Assembly (NCBI RefSeq): GCF_006442795.2
Contig: NZ_CP083956.1
Location: 4,689,501-4,753,500, forward strand
Direction of reading: 5' to 3'
DNA length: 64,000 nt
Source of the DNA: Mesorhizobium sp. B1-1-8
GTDB taxonomy: Bacteria; Pseudomonadota; Alphaproteobacteria; Rhizobiales; Rhizobiaceae
Made by a program: the position numbers and the translations under genes. A model generated the notes under the pieces. The model was not told the origin of the DNA, made no database searches, and saw only the letters and a list, made by a program, of their open reading frames with translations. Below are positions 34,097 through 42,153 of the stretch, piece after piece; positions within the stretch are counted from its first letter, which is position 1; each line of letters begins with the position of its first letter.

Positions 34097-36139
34097 ATGC
34101 CGAAGAGGCGGCCTCATCTTTTGGCGCTTTTGGGAGCTGTCGTCGTGCTGGTGCCGGGCATGGCGATCAGCGGCAGCGCCGATGTGCGCATTACCGCGGC
34201 GGTCCCGACGCCCGGTGCGCCGCAGGCTCCAGGCCAGTCACAGCCCTCCCCGCCTTCGCAGAGCGTCGCCCAGTTGAAGAGCGGCCTCGATGCGCTCGCC
34301 GCCAACGACATCGCCGGCGCGCGCAATGCGCGCGATACGCTGCCCGCCACGTCGCTCGACCGGCACATCCTTGCCTGGGCGATCGCGCTCTACAGCGGCA
34401 ACCAGGTGCCGAGCGGCGAGATCGCCGATGCAGCCAGGATGCTGCCGGGCTGGCCGGGCACGATCGAGCTGCGCAAGAACAGCGAACGCGCGCTCTACCG
34501 CGAAAACCCGCCGCCGCAAGTGGTGGTGCAGGCCTTCGGCCTCAGCCAACCGCTGACGCCGGAGGGCGTGATGATCCTCGCCCGCTCCCAGGTCGCGCTG
34601 GGCAATGCGGCCGCGGCGCGCGCGGTGCTGGTGCCGTTCTGGCGCAGCGAGAAATTGGCGGCAAAGGATGAGGCAGCCATCATCAAGGAGTTCGCCGCGC
34701 TGATCCCGGCGGCGGACCATCGTTACCGCATGGAGCGCATGTTCTATGCCGACCGGCCGGCCTCGGCGCTGCGCATCGCGGGCCTTGCCGGCGCGCAGCA
34801 GCTGGCCGATGCCTGGGCGGCGGTCGACAGAGGCGACAAGAACGCGGCCAAGCTGTTGAAGGCGGTGCCTGAAGCGCAGCATTCGGCCGGCTATTATTTC
34901 GCCGAGGCCGAATATCTGCGCAAGCAGCGGAAATTCGCCGATGCGGCTGCTGTCGTGATGACGGCGCCGACGGATCGCGATGCGCTGGTCGACCCTGACG
35001 CCTGGTGGGTGGAGCGGCGGGTTCTGTCGCGCGAGCTGGTCGATGAGGGCGACGTGAAGACCGCCTACAGAATTGTGTCCATGCATGCGGCCGAAAACCC
35101 GGAGAATGCCGCCGAGGCCGAGTTCCACGCCGGCTGGTATGCGCTGCGCGGCCTGAACGACCCGGCAACCGCCGCCACGCATTTCGCCAGGATTGCCGGC
35201 CTCGCCCGCGGACCGGTGTCGTTGTCGCGCGCCTATTATTGGCTCGGCCGCGCCGCCGAAGTCGGCGGCCCTGGCAACGCCCGGGATTATTTCGCCCGCG
35301 CCGCCGCGTATGGAACGACCTTCTATGGCCAGCTGGCGGGCGAGCGCGCCGGCCTTCGGACGCTCAATATCGCCTATCCCAAACCCAGCGCCGCCGACCG
35401 GCAGAGTTTCGAAGGCCGCGAGGCCGTCAACGCCATCAGGCGGCTGCAGGAAGCGGGCTACGACCGCTATGCCGAGACGCTCTATCGCGACCTCGCCGGG
35501 CAATTGTCCAGTCCGGGCGAGCTGGCGCTGCTTGCGATGCTGGCGGAAAAGCAGGACAACCACTTCATGGCGCTGAAGGTCGGCAAGATCGCCGCCCAGC
35601 GCGGCATTGATGTCGGCGCGCTGTCGCATCCGCTGGGCGTCATCCCCGACACGGCCGACATTTCCGGCTCCGGCAAGGCGCTTGCCTATGCCATTGCGCG
35701 CCAGGAAAGCGAGTTCAATATCGGCGCCGTTTCGAGCGCCGGCGCGCGCGGCCTGCTGCAACTGATGCCGGACACCGCCAAGCAACTGGCGAAGAAGGCC
35801 GGTATGATTTTTTCGCAGGCTCGGCTGACGAGCGATGCCGGCTATAATGCGACGCTGGGTTCGGCCTTCCTCGGCGAGCAGCTCGACCGCTTCGGCGGCT
35901 CTTATGTGCTGACCTTCGCCGGCTACAATGCCGGTCCCGGCCGCGCCGCCCAATGGGTGGCGAAATACGGCGATCCGCGCGGCAAGGACGTCGATGCCGT
36001 CGTCGACTGGATCGAGCGCATTCCCTACACGGAAACAAGAAGCTACGTGCAGCGCGTGGTGGAGAACTACGAAGTCTACAAGATGCGTATTTCGGGGAAA
36101 TACGACATCGTTGGCGATCTGGTGAACGGGCGGAGTTGA
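34097..36139 (+). CDS. Lytic transglycosylase (Slt70-like)
   Basis: The 680-aa periplasmic murein lyase has a signal peptide (MPKRRPHLLALLGAVVVLVP) and a long TPR-like alpha superhelix up to about residue 530. The C-terminal SLT domain holds the catalytic Glu in AIARQESEFNIGAVSSAGAR, followed by GLLQLMPDT, and TFAGYNAGPGRAAQW. The later IERIPYTETRSYVQRV is also standard. The ATG at 34097 is preferred over a GTG at 34079 because it gives a better signal peptide. It is divergent from dapA. Confidence 0.92.
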   Translation: MPKRRPHLLALLGAVVVLVPGMAISGSADVRITAAVPTPGAPQAPGQSQPSPPSQSVAQLKSGLDALAANDIAGARNARDTLPATSLDRHILAWAIALYSGNQVPSGEIADAARMLPGWPGTIELRKNSERALYRENPPPQVVVQAFGLSQPLTPEGVMILARSQVALGNAAAARAVLVPFWRSEKLAAKDEAAIIKEFAALIPAADHRYRMERMFYADRPASALRIAGLAGAQQLADAWAAVDRGDKNAAKLLKAVPEAQHSAGYYFAEAEYLRKQRKFADAAAVVMTAPTDRDALVDPDAWWVERRVLSRELVDEGDVKTAYRIVSMHAAENPENAAEAEFHAGWYALRGLNDPATAATHFARIAGLARGPVSLSRAYYWLGRAAEVGGPGNARDYFARAAAYGTTFYGQLAGERAGLRTLNIAYPKPSAADRQSFEGREAVNAIRRLQEAGYDRYAETLYRDLAGQLSSPGELALLAMLAEKQDNHFMALKVGKIAAQRGIDVGALSHPLGVIPDTADISGSGKALAYAIARQESEFNIGAVSSAGARGLLQLMPDTAKQLAKKAGMIFSQARLTSDAGYNATLGSAFLGEQLDRFGGSYVLTFAGYNAGPGRAAQWVAKYGDPRGKDVDAVVDWIERIPYTETRSYVQRVVENYEVYKMRISGKYDIVGDLVNGRS

Positions 36140-36147
36140 GGCCTCTT

Positions 36148-36340
36148 TCCCTTCTCCTCTTGTGGGAGAAGGCGGCCGAGCGAAGCTCGGTCGGATGAGG
36201 GGTTTTGGAAGGATCGCTACTTTGAAGGCATAAGCACCTGAAAGCGCCAGATTCTTCCTTGCCTCGTTCCTTCGCGCATCCCTCATCCGTCTCGACGCTA
36301 CGCGTCGATCCACCTTCTCCCGCAAAGGGAGAAGGAAAGG
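36148..36340. repeat. Large rhizobial inverted repeat downstream of lytic transglycosylase
   Basis: Left arm (36148-36201) carries CCTTCTCCTCTTGTGGGAGA, AGGCGGCCGAGCGAAGCTC and GGATGAGGGG. Right arm (36279-36338) carries CCCTCATCCGTCTCGACGCT, ACGCGTCGATCCACCTTCTC and GGGAGAAGGAAAGG. The arms are imperfect reverse complements around a spacer of about 77 bp. Repeats of this look are common between rhizobial genes. Confidence 0.75.
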
Positions 36341-36395
36341 CATTTGACCATCACGGCCCTCGCCTTTAGCTGTCGGATCAATCCAGCGGGACAGC

Positions 36396-37307
36396 ATGCA
36401 AATGGCGAGCGACGACGGTTTCTCCGACTTCTTCTACACCGCGCCCGACGGGCTCAGGCTCCACACTCGCATTTACGGCGAGGCCAACACCAGCGGCTGG
36501 CCGGTGGTGTGCCTGCCCGGCCTCACCCGCAATGCTTGCGATTTTCACGAGCTTGCGCTCTATCTATCCCAAGATGCGGAAAGGCCGCGCAAGGTCATCG
36601 CATTCGACTATCGCGGGCGCGGCCGGTCGGACTACGATCCCGATATCAGCCACTATAATGTCGGCGTCGAGGCCGGCGACGTGCTTGCCGGACTGTCGGT
36701 GCTCGGCATCGAGGCGGCGGCCTTCATCGGCACTTCGCGCGGCGGCCTGATCATCCATGTGCTCGGGGCGCTCAGGCCGGCCGTGTTGAAGGCCATCGTC
36801 CTCAACGACATCGGGCCGGTGATCGAGGCTGAGGGCCTTGCCTACATCAAGATCTATCTCGACCGCAGCCCGACACCGAAGTCATTTGACGAGGCGGTGG
36901 GCGCGCAACGACGTGTGCATGGCGGCGATTTCCCGGCGCTTGCCGACGCCGACTGGGCGCGGATGGTGGCCGCCATCTGCCGCGAGACCGAGGACGGGTG
37001 GGTGCCGGATTTCGATGCGGCGCTGGTCGACACGCTGGCCGGGGCCGATTTCAGCAAGCCGCTGCCGGATCTGTGGCCGCAGTTCGAAGCGCTCGCCGCC
37101 GTGCCGCTGCTGGCCATACGCGGCGGCAATTCGAAGCTGTTGTCCGCCGTGACGCTCGAAGACATGCAGAAACGTCACGCGAACATGGAGGCAATCACGG
37201 TCGAGGGCCAGGGCCATGCCCCGTTCCTCGAAACCGGCAATCTGCCGGAGCAGATTGCCGCGTTCCTCGATCGGGCCGAAAGCAAGTCATTTAACAGTAA
37301 AGCCTGA
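36396..37307 (+). CDS. Alpha/beta hydrolase
   Basis: The 303-aa protein has the alpha/beta hydrolase fold: the oxyanion strand WPVVCLPGLTRNACDFHELA, FDYRGRGRSD, the nucleophile elbow AFIGTSRGGLI with Ser, and the final His region VEGQGHAPFLE. The substrate is unknown; ester or dienelactone-type chemistry is possible. It stands alone between the rhizobial repeat and the recombinase. ATG candidates at 36396 and 36402 cannot be separated. Confidence 0.87.
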   Translation: MQMASDDGFSDFFYTAPDGLRLHTRIYGEANTSGWPVVCLPGLTRNACDFHELALYLSQDAERPRKVIAFDYRGRGRSDYDPDISHYNVGVEAGDVLAGLSVLGIEAAAFIGTSRGGLIIHVLGALRPAVLKAIVLNDIGPVIEAEGLAYIKIYLDRSPTPKSFDEAVGAQRRVHGGDFPALADADWARMVAAICRETEDGWVPDFDAALVDTLAGADFSKPLPDLWPQFEALAAVPLLAIRGGNSKLLSAVTLEDMQKRHANMEAITVEGQGHAPFLETGNLPEQIAAFLDRAESKSFNSKA

Positions 37308-37378
37308 GACTAAATCAGTCCAAGGCTTTCTCATACAATATAGATTCGCCTTGAGAGGTGCCGCCCCGACGACCGGCC

Positions 37379-38452
37379 CTATTTGCCCTTCGAGCGCTTG
37401 CGAGGCGCCTTCGCCGGCTCCGATCCGCCCTTTTTGCGGGAGGTCGGCGCGGGTGACGGTGTGGTCAGGGGAGATGCAAACACCGAGTTTTCCGTCGAGC
37501 GTTGCGACTCATCGCTACGCGGTTTCTCGAGCACGACGACGCAACCATCGAGATCGTTGGTGGCAAGATGCGCGTAGCGCATGGTCATCGACAGCGTCTG
37601 GTGGCCAAGCCACATCTGCACGCGGCGGATGTCGATGCCGCCCTGGACGAGACGCGAGGCGCAAGTGTGGCGCAGGATATGCGGCACCACCTGGTCGTCG
37701 GCGCCGAGACCGATCTCGCCCTTCGCCTCATTCCAGATGGCGCGATACTGCGCCTGGGTGAGTTTGGTGAACGGGCCCTTCGGCCGGCGTCCTTCGGCGG
37801 TCGGCGGCAGCTTGATCACCTCCTTGACCCGTTCGGTCATCGGGATGGTGCGGCTGCGGCCGGATTTGGTGATCCAGAACGAGACGCGGTGTTCCTGGAT
37901 GTCGTTCCAGATCAGGCCGAGAGCCTCGCCGAGACGGCAGCCGGTATCAACCAGGAAGACGGAAAGCCTGTAGGCATCCTCGCTGCGGCTCCGGATGGCG
38001 GCGAACAGCCTCGCCTCTTCGTCCCTTTCAAGGAAACGAATTCGTCCGGCCCGCTCCTTCTGGCGGCGGAACTCGGGCAGGCTGTGGATATCTCCCATCT
38101 TATGAGCCTTGCGCAGCAATTTGCTGAGGGCAGCCATCTTGCGGTTGATGGTTGCATTGCTGTTCCCGCGCTGGCGCAAGGTACCGATAAGATTGTCCAG
38201 GGTATTCTGGTCAAAGGTGCTGAAACGCTCTCCCAGAAGGATCTCGTCTATTTCACCGATGAACGAGCTGACATTGTATTTATGCCGCCCGTCATCCCAG
38301 AGAATATCTCGATAAGCTGTAAAAAGCTCTCCGATCTTGTGGGACTTTACTTCTCTGACCTTGTTGTAAGTGTACCTAAACTTCGAATTCTGAGAAGAAA
38401 ATACCGCAAAATGACCAGAGGGCTCACCCTCTTGAATCGCTTCGTTCGACAT
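37379..38452 (-). CDS. Tyrosine recombinase/integrase
   Basis: The 357-aa phage-type integrase has an N-terminal SAM-like core-binding domain (DNLIGTLRQRGNSNATINRK) and a catalytic domain. The catalytic residues are visible: first Arg in VDTGCRLGEALGL, HxxR in PHILRHTCASRLVQ, and the Tyr nucleophile after GHQTLSMTMRYAHLA. The C-terminus is basic and Ser/Pro-rich (TSRKKGGSEPAKAPRKRSKGK region). The ATG at 38452 is preferred because a longer frame would need a GTG. No phage or excisionase gene sits beside it. It is intact and could be active. Confidence 0.9.
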   Translation of the reverse strand: MSNEAIQEGEPSGHFAVFSSQNSKFRYTYNKVREVKSHKIGELFTAYRDILWDDGRHKYNVSSFIGEIDEILLGERFSTFDQNTLDNLIGTLRQRGNSNATINRKMAALSKLLRKAHKMGDIHSLPEFRRQKERAGRIRFLERDEEARLFAAIRSRSEDAYRLSVFLVDTGCRLGEALGLIWNDIQEHRVSFWITKSGRSRTIPMTERVKEVIKLPPTAEGRRPKGPFTKLTQAQYRAIWNEAKGEIGLGADDQVVPHILRHTCASRLVQGGIDIRRVQMWLGHQTLSMTMRYAHLATNDLDGCVVVLEKPRSDESQRSTENSVFASPLTTPSPAPTSRKKGGSEPAKAPRKRSKGK

Positions 38453-38642
38453 TTTTAGCCACACCCCCTGTGGTTAAGCGATCAGCCCTAACCGTTCGGA
38501 GGCGTCCTTTCAAGAGTTTTCGAGTCCTATGGCCGACCTCATCCACCGATGGCGGATCCCACAAAATCGCTCCACAGACCCAATCAGCTTACCGTTTTCA
38601 CCCCCATCCTTTCGTTTGCCTCGACCAATCGCGAAAACAAAA

Positions 38643-38670
38643 CGGCCCGGGCATTGAGATGCCCGGGCCG
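38643..38670 (-). terminator. Terminator of the left porin gene
   Basis: A perfect 12-bp stem CGGCCCGGGCAT / ATGCCCGGGCCG with a 4-nt loop ends in a short U-run (GTTTTG) on the minus-strand transcript. It lies 26 nt beyond the stop codon of the left porin gene, as a rho-independent terminator. Confidence 0.85.
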
Positions 38671-38695
38671 GATTTCACCTGTGTAATTCCAGCCC

Positions 38696-39862
38696 TTAGA
38701 AGGAGCGCTGGAAGCGGAGGAGTCCGCCGACGCTGTTCTTCTTGTCGGCGTTGGTCCAGTTGCCGTAGATCGTCGGGCTGTCGAAGTTGCCGTAGTGGTC
38801 ATAGTCCACTTCAGCCGTGATCGTCATGCCCTTAACGATGTCGTAGGCGATGTTCGCCGCAACGCCGTAGTTCTTGTCGTCGTCACCCGACACCTGGAGG
38901 TTGAACGAGGTCTTCTCGTTGAACTTGTAGGTGCCGCCAGCCCACCAGGCCCAGTTGCCGCCCCACTGCTTGTAGAAGCCGCGGCCATGGGCGTCGATGG
39001 GGTTGGTCGCGTCGTCGTTAAGCTTGCCATCATTGCCGTAGCCGAACATGCCGAACAGCGAGATCTGGTCGTTGACGTTGACGTCCAAGCGGACCTTGCC
39101 AGTCACTTGCTCGTAGTTGCTGTCGTAAGCGACAACACCGGTGATGGCGCCCCAGCCCTGCGTGTATTTCACGCCGCCGACGACATGCGGAACATAGCTG
39201 TCGATCGTGCCCTTGATGCCCGAACCTTCTTCGAGCGAGACGACGGCCGAGAAGCCGTTGCCGGCGTCGAAGTAGTACTGGACGACATTGGTGTCGAAGT
39301 CGCCGTAGGGGACCAGCGTGTCCTGGATGACGTTGCCGGCGTAGCCGATGAACGTATCGAAGGCCGATTCGTCCTTACCGACGCGCAGACCACCGAGCTG
39401 GATCCAGGCAAAGTTCAGCGAAACGCCCTTGTTGTGGGCGTAATTTAAGTCGCCATTGGTCCGAATGCCATAGTCGTTGTGGTCGCCGAAGTTGAAGCGG
39501 GTCTCGGTGTAGGTCTTCAACGTGCCGAGCTCGGTTTCCTGGCCGGTCCAGGTCTTCAGCGTGAAGCGGGCCTGCTTGTAGTAGGTGCCCTGCTCTTTCA
39601 CTGGAACCTTCGTATGATCGAACGCCTTCGCGCCGTCGAACGAGCCGACGTCGCCGATGCCGATGTCGTAACGGACATAGCCGCCGATGCGCAGGCAGGT
39701 CTCGGTGCCGGGGATGTAGAAATAGCCGGCTCCATAAACGTCGCAGATCTTGACGTATTCAGCCGGTTCCGGCTCGGCGACGACGACGGCGTCGGCGGCG
39801 CGCGCACCGGAAACTGCGATCAGGGCCGCAGCTGAGCCGAGAAGAAGGCTCTTGATGTTCAT
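38696..39862 (-). CDS. Omp2/RopA-type outer membrane porin, left copy
   Basis: The 388-aa beta-barrel protein has the signal peptide MNIKSLLLGSAAALIAVSGA (cut at ARAADAVV) and the rhizobial porin hallmarks AEPEPAEYVKICDVYG, CLRIGGYVRYD and the terminal strand LLRFQRSF. It forms a channel for small solutes in the outer membrane. It is nearly identical to the right copy at 42154 outside three loop regions, and the two are in opposite orientation as in the Brucella omp2 locus. The ribosome site lies in a small hairpin just before the ATG. Confidence 0.93.
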   Translation of the reverse strand: MNIKSLLLGSAAALIAVSGARAADAVVVAEPEPAEYVKICDVYGAGYFYIPGTETCLRIGGYVRYDIGIGDVGSFDGAKAFDHTKVPVKEQGTYYKQARFTLKTWTGQETELGTLKTYTETRFNFGDHNDYGIRTNGDLNYAHNKGVSLNFAWIQLGGLRVGKDESAFDTFIGYAGNVIQDTLVPYGDFDTNVVQYYFDAGNGFSAVVSLEEGSGIKGTIDSYVPHVVGGVKYTQGWGAITGVVAYDSNYEQVTGKVRLDVNVNDQISLFGMFGYGNDGKLNDDATNPIDAHGRGFYKQWGGNWAWWAGGTYKFNEKTSFNLQVSGDDDKNYGVAANIAYDIVKGMTITAEVDYDHYGNFDSPTIYGNWTNADKKNSVGGLLRFQRSF

Positions 39863-40310
39863 TTTCTGACCTCCAGTCAAAAGTTAAAAAACGGGTCTGG
39901 GTATTTTTTGCTGAAGGACAGCGTTCCCTGCCCCATCCCCACTAACCGAAAAAGATGCGCACCGCGCCGCTCCTTCGAACCTGACATTACCCATGAGGCG
40001 GCGGCGTTCAACAACGATCGTACCGGCGGAAGGGCCGTCGGGACGCTATCCCCCACGGTTGTTGCACAAATGACACGATTTGGCCTCACTCTGAAAGCTC
40101 TCGTTAACCATCGAGGGCCGCGCACAGTTAATTCCAGCCGAATCCGGCGATGACCCGGCCGAATTGCGGCGCCTGGCGAGTCGCCGGCAGGCGAGCTGCC
40201 GCAGAATCGCCTTACGGAGCCGCCGCATTGAGCCGGTCCGCCGATTTTTCGGCGATTATGGCGCCCGCTTGTTGATTGTGCCGGCGCTTTTCTTTATCCA
40301 GCGGCGCGAC
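39863..40310. promoter_or_regulatory. Porin leader and promoter region next to tRNA-Ser
   Basis: The porin ribosome site GGAGG is in the loop of a small stem CTGAC/GTCAA at 39866-39880. Beyond it lies a stretch with an A/T-rich run (GTTAAAAAACG). No ORF with good support is seen. tRNA-Ser follows at 40311. Confidence 0.45.
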
Positions 40311-40401
40311 GGAGAGGTGGCCGAGTGGTCGAAGGCGCTCCCCTGCTAAGGGAGTAGAGGTCAAAAGCTTCTCGTGGGTTCGAATCCCATCCTCTCCGCC
40401 A
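40311..40401 (+). tRNA. tRNA-Ser (anticodon GCT)
   Basis: The acceptor stem GGAGAGG (40311-40317) pairs with CCTCTCC (40391-40397). The anticodon GCT is at 40345-40347 inside CCCCTGCTAAGGG. The long variable arm is present (GTAGAGGTCAAAAGCTTCTC), typical for serine, and the T-loop GTTCGAATC matches. CCA is encoded at 40399-40401. It reads AGC and AGU codons. Confidence 0.95.
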
Positions 40402-40419
40402 TCCTGCTTCTGTACGGCC

Positions 40420-41703
40420 CGGAGACATAGGTAACAGTTCGTACCTAAGACATGGGTGACAATCTCGTGCCGAACGGATTGTCGATCGTCTGCAAGGTCC
40501 TCTGCTCCAGGTCGACATATCCCAGATCATAATGCATGAAGCTGACGAGCCAAATGCCGTCGTCGACTTCCTTGATTCCGAGCCTCTGACCGGCGAGCAC
40601 GGTCGAGACGTTGATCTTCTTCCTCATCATGCAGATGCGGCCGCAGGCGGTGACCATGGTGTCCTTGTCATGGAAGGGGTAGGTCAGCTCCGGCAGGCCA
40701 TCATAGGGCCGTGACGAGGGGCTATAGAGTTCGGCCGGCACCTTCATGGCGATGGCTTCGTGGGGCCGTTCCTCATTGAATTCGCTGATGAAAGCGTCGA
40801 ACCTGGCCTGCTGCTGGAGGGCATTCATGCCCGGCGGCCGCGTGGTCTCCTGCTTCAAGGTGCGGTGCATGCGCTCGTGGCGGCCGTTCTGCTGCGGATG
40901 ACCGGGCCTGATGCGCTCGATCGCGATCCCCAGCCGCAGCCACCAGACGGAGAGCCTCGAGAGGTTGTAGAGGCCGTTGGGGGAAGCGAAGGGGACGCCG
41001 TTGTCGGAGCGGATGGCATGCGGCAGGCCGCGTTCCTTGAAGAGCCGGACGAAGGCCTCGATGACCGGAGCTTCCTTTGTCGCTTCAAGCGCTTCGGCGA
41101 GAAGCAGGTAGCGTGAGGCCTGATCGGTGACCGTCAGGGGGTAACAGTAGCGGCCGTCGCCGAGTTTGAACTCGCCCTTGAAGTCGGCGCACCACAGGTC
41201 ATTGGGCTGGACAGCCTGCGAGAGCGGCGTGCCCTCGGCCTTGTTCGCCCGGTTCCTCTTGCGGGCCTGGCTCACAAGGCCGTGACGGTCGAGCACCGCG
41301 TGCACCGTGCTCTTGGCGGGAATACGCACGTCCCCGGCCAGCTTGCGCACCAGGAGCTCTCTGATCTTGCGGGCGCCCCAATGCGGCTTGTCGCGCTTGG
41401 CCTCGACGATCAGCCGCTCGACCGGGTCGGGCAGCTGGTTGGCGTAGCGGACCGGCCGGCGCGAGCGGTCGCATAGGGCTTCGAGCCCTTCCTCCCTATA
41501 GCGGCCGAAGATCTTGTAGCCGGTCTTGCGGGAAATCCCGAACTCCCGACACACTTCGCTCATGCCTTCGCCATCCAGAAGGCGGGCGACAAAACGTAGA
41601 CGTTCCTCCATCACCGAACACTCTCTCCACGGCATCAACACCTCCGGCCAAAAGCCAAAAGTGTTACCCATGTGTCCGGTACAAATCGTCACCTATGTCT
41701 CGG
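40420..41703 (-). mobile_element. IS481-like insertion sequence
   Basis: The two ends are inverted relatives. The left reads CGGAGACATAGGTAACAG, then a second half-site GACATGGGTGACA. The right end, complemented, reads CCGAGACATAGGTGACG, then CACATGGGTAACA. Each end therefore holds two similar 12-nt half-sites about 14 nt apart. One transposase gene fills the interior. It sits 18 bp after the tRNA-Ser gene. No target duplication is clear; the boundary may be a few bases off. Confidence 0.8.
40445..41635 (-). CDS. IS481-family transposase (DDE)
   Basis: The 396-aa transposase has an N-terminal helix-turn-helix (EVCREFGISRKTGYKIFGRY) and a DDE core: Asp in LWCADFKGEFKL, Asp in AIRSDNGVPFASP and Glu in QQNGRHERMHRTLK. 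The ATG at 41635 has GGAGGTG ahead of it. The product is full length and the catalytic residues are intact, so the element may be active. Confidence 0.9.
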   Translation of the reverse strand: MPWRECSVMEERLRFVARLLDGEGMSEVCREFGISRKTGYKIFGRYREEGLEALCDRSRRPVRYANQLPDPVERLIVEAKRDKPHWGARKIRELLVRKLAGDVRIPAKSTVHAVLDRHGLVSQARKRNRANKAEGTPLSQAVQPNDLWCADFKGEFKLGDGRYCYPLTVTDQASRYLLLAEALEATKEAPVIEAFVRLFKERGLPHAIRSDNGVPFASPNGLYNLSRLSVWWLRLGIAIERIRPGHPQQNGRHERMHRTLKQETTRPPGMNALQQQARFDAFISEFNEERPHEAIAMKVPAELYSPSSRPYDGLPELTYPFHDKDTMVTACGRICMMRKKINVSTVLAGQRLGIKEVDDGIWLVSFMHYDLGYVDLEQRTLQTIDNPFGTRLSPMS

Positions 41704-41754
41704 GTCGCTCATTCGCGCTGCGCGCTTCGCAGGACAAGCCCCAACGGTTCGTGC

Positions 41755-41777
41755 GAAGCAGGATGGCGGAGAGGATG
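41755..41777 (-). repeat. Inverted 23-bp copy of the tRNA-Ser 3' end
   Basis: The sequence GAAGCAGGATGGCGGAGAGG and its following ATG is the exact reverse complement of 40388-40410, which covers the last nucleotides of tRNA-Ser plus 9 bp downstream. It sits 52 bp after the IS481 right end and 33 bp before the GIY-YIG gene. It could be an attachment-site remnant. Confidence 0.75.
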
Positions 41778-41810
41778 CCCTCCGAAGCCTTGGCGAAGGA
41801 GGGCCGGTTC

Positions 41811-42053
41811 GTGTGGTATGTCTATCTGCTTGAGAGCGAGGCTTTGGAAGGCGAGCGCTATATCGGCATAACGTCCGATTTGAAGAGGCGGATTGCCGAT
41901 CACAACGCCGGAAAGTCCAGTCACACTTCCAAATTTCTCCCGTGGCGAATCGTGACCTACGTGGCCTTTTCAAGCCGAGCAAAGGCGACTTCATTCGAGC
42001 GCTATCTCAAATCGGGATCCGGGCATGCGTTCGCCAGCAAACGTCTTTGGTAG
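41811..42053 (+). CDS. GIY-YIG nuclease-fold protein
   Basis: The 80-aa protein has the single GIY-YIG module: VYLLESEALEGERYIGITSD, LKRRIADHNAGKSSHTSKF and FERYLKSGSG. The catalytic Tyr and Arg residues are in place. Proteins this size are solo nuclease domains with unknown targets. The start is taken at GTG 41811 (VWYVYLL), in line with related proteins. It sits directly after the IS and the copy of the tRNA end. Confidence 0.82.
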   Translation: MWYVYLLESEALEGERYIGITSDLKRRIADHNAGKSSHTSKFLPWRIVTYVAFSSRAKATSFERYLKSGSGHAFASKRLW

Positions 42054-42135
42054 CGTTCACCCGATCGAAAAGCCTAGCAATAACAAAGCATTGATAAGGA
42101 TTATGATCGAGTGAATGGCTCTCCCTCGTTCGATT

Positions 42136-42150
42136 CTGACTGGAGGTCAG
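42136..42150 (+). promoter_or_regulatory. Porin ribosome binding site inside a short hairpin
   Basis: CTGAC-TGGAG-GTCAG places the Shine-Dalgarno GGAGG across the loop and right arm of a 5-bp stem, 3 nt before the ATG. The left porin has the same design at 39866-39880. This could slow translation when the stem forms, but the stem is short. Confidence 0.5.
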
Positions 42151-42153
42151 AAA

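Noticed and set aside
34238..36397. 719-codon frame antisense to the lytic transglycosylase
   Set aside because: The plus strand encodes a full signal peptide and SLT domain. The antisense frame is a compositional shadow running into the repeat.
40294..40530. Apparent ORF across tRNA-Ser on the minus strand (contains GWDSNPREA)
   Set aside because: This phrase is the known false product of reading a tRNA-Ser backwards. The region is a tRNA gene.
41755..41777. Possible second tRNA-Ser gene
   Set aside because: Only the last part of the tRNA and its flank is present, inverted; there is no anticodon or D arm.
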